This document shows, piece by piece, positions 63,762 to 64,000 of a stretch of 64,000 nt of DNA. The stretch lies in assembly GCF_046630445.1 (NCBI RefSeq), contig NC_092335.1, positions 627,471,501 to 627,535,500 of the forward strand, read 5' to 3'. A program made the translations under genes and the position numbers. The notes below the pieces were generated by a model. That model saw nothing but the letters and a program-made list of their open reading frames with translations, had not been told where the DNA came from and searched no databases. Every line of letters begins with the position of its first letter. The stretch's first letter is position 1. The DNA is from Rutidosis leptorrhynchoides. Taxonomy: Eukaryota; Streptophyta; Magnoliopsida; Asterales; Asteraceae.

Positions 63762-64000
63762 GCCAGCTGGGGAGGCTCACATGTTGTTGTTTTCTTCTGC
63801 TGACGGTTTTTATAATATAATATAATATATATATTAATTTTAAGAATTAATCATATATTATATTATATTCATGTGCATAGTTGAGTTGTAATTTTTAGTC
63901 CATTGCGTCGAGCGTTGAGAGTTGACTCTGGTCCCGGTTCCGGATTTTCGAACGTCCTTGCGTATAATTTAATATCTTGTACTTTGCGTTTTGCTTCTTG

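Overview
The window is nuclear DNA of a flowering plant, very likely a eudicot and probably Asteraceae. The plant call rests on a plastid-targeted, intron-containing FtsZ2 gene, initiator-Met-tRNA primer sites, TTG-tailed SINEs and Ty3/gypsy, Ty1/copia and L1-type retroelements. The family assignment is only my impression of the repeat style. The DNA is AT-rich with long AT, AAT/ATT and TATG microsatellites. One host gene is clear (FtsZ2, 12314-16969, plus strand, seven coding exons, about 470 residues). A second, weak candidate is a small spliced minus-strand locus at about 20.2-21.2 kb. Almost everything else is transposable elements, often nested.

Layout. 1-4487: minus-strand gypsy remnant A (broken integrase, internal fragment, primer-binding site, 2.5-kb LTR). 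4488-7452: 3' end and LTR of a plus-strand Tat/Ogre/Athila-like element (G). 7453-10060: unclassified repeat-like sequence, then ATT and TATG microsatellites. 10062-11341: minus-strand LINE endonuclease fragment and a copia LTR. 11342-17100: FtsZ2 with its leader and 3' end; its introns carry two SINEs and two TCGG-rich terminal-inverted-repeat-like elements. 17.4-19.4 kb: another SINE, two more TCGG-rich elements and a truncated copia pol fragment. 22241-42832: a complete non-autonomous LTR element (C, target duplication CGCTA) with a second complete one (B, 26048-35259, target duplication AACTA) inserted 42 bp downstream of its primer-binding site. 43.8-54.7 kb: an L1-type LINE split by a third related element (D, 46775-54034). 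54737 to about 62.1 kb: a C-type minus-strand LTR (E) that itself holds a solo LTR (F, 58321-61823). 62195-64000: a minus-strand copy of the G LTR that runs off the window.

Main points of interest. (1) LTRs of two different families (G and B), and in a diverged form A, carry a paired palindromic cassette upstream of a TATA box. Its core is CATGCGATCGCATG, and the bases flanking the core co-vary so that the palindrome is kept. (2) Elements B, C and D form a family with no pol gene. They share a short gag-like ORF (intact only in B, 185 residues), a 35-bp quasi-palindrome in the internal region and a small hairpin just before the LTR end. (3) Modules are shared between the LTR of one family and the internal region of another (F against C/D), which indicates mosaic evolution. 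(4) FtsZ2 keeps all key motifs despite SINE insertions with clear target duplications. No CRISPR array, rRNA or tRNA gene was recognised.
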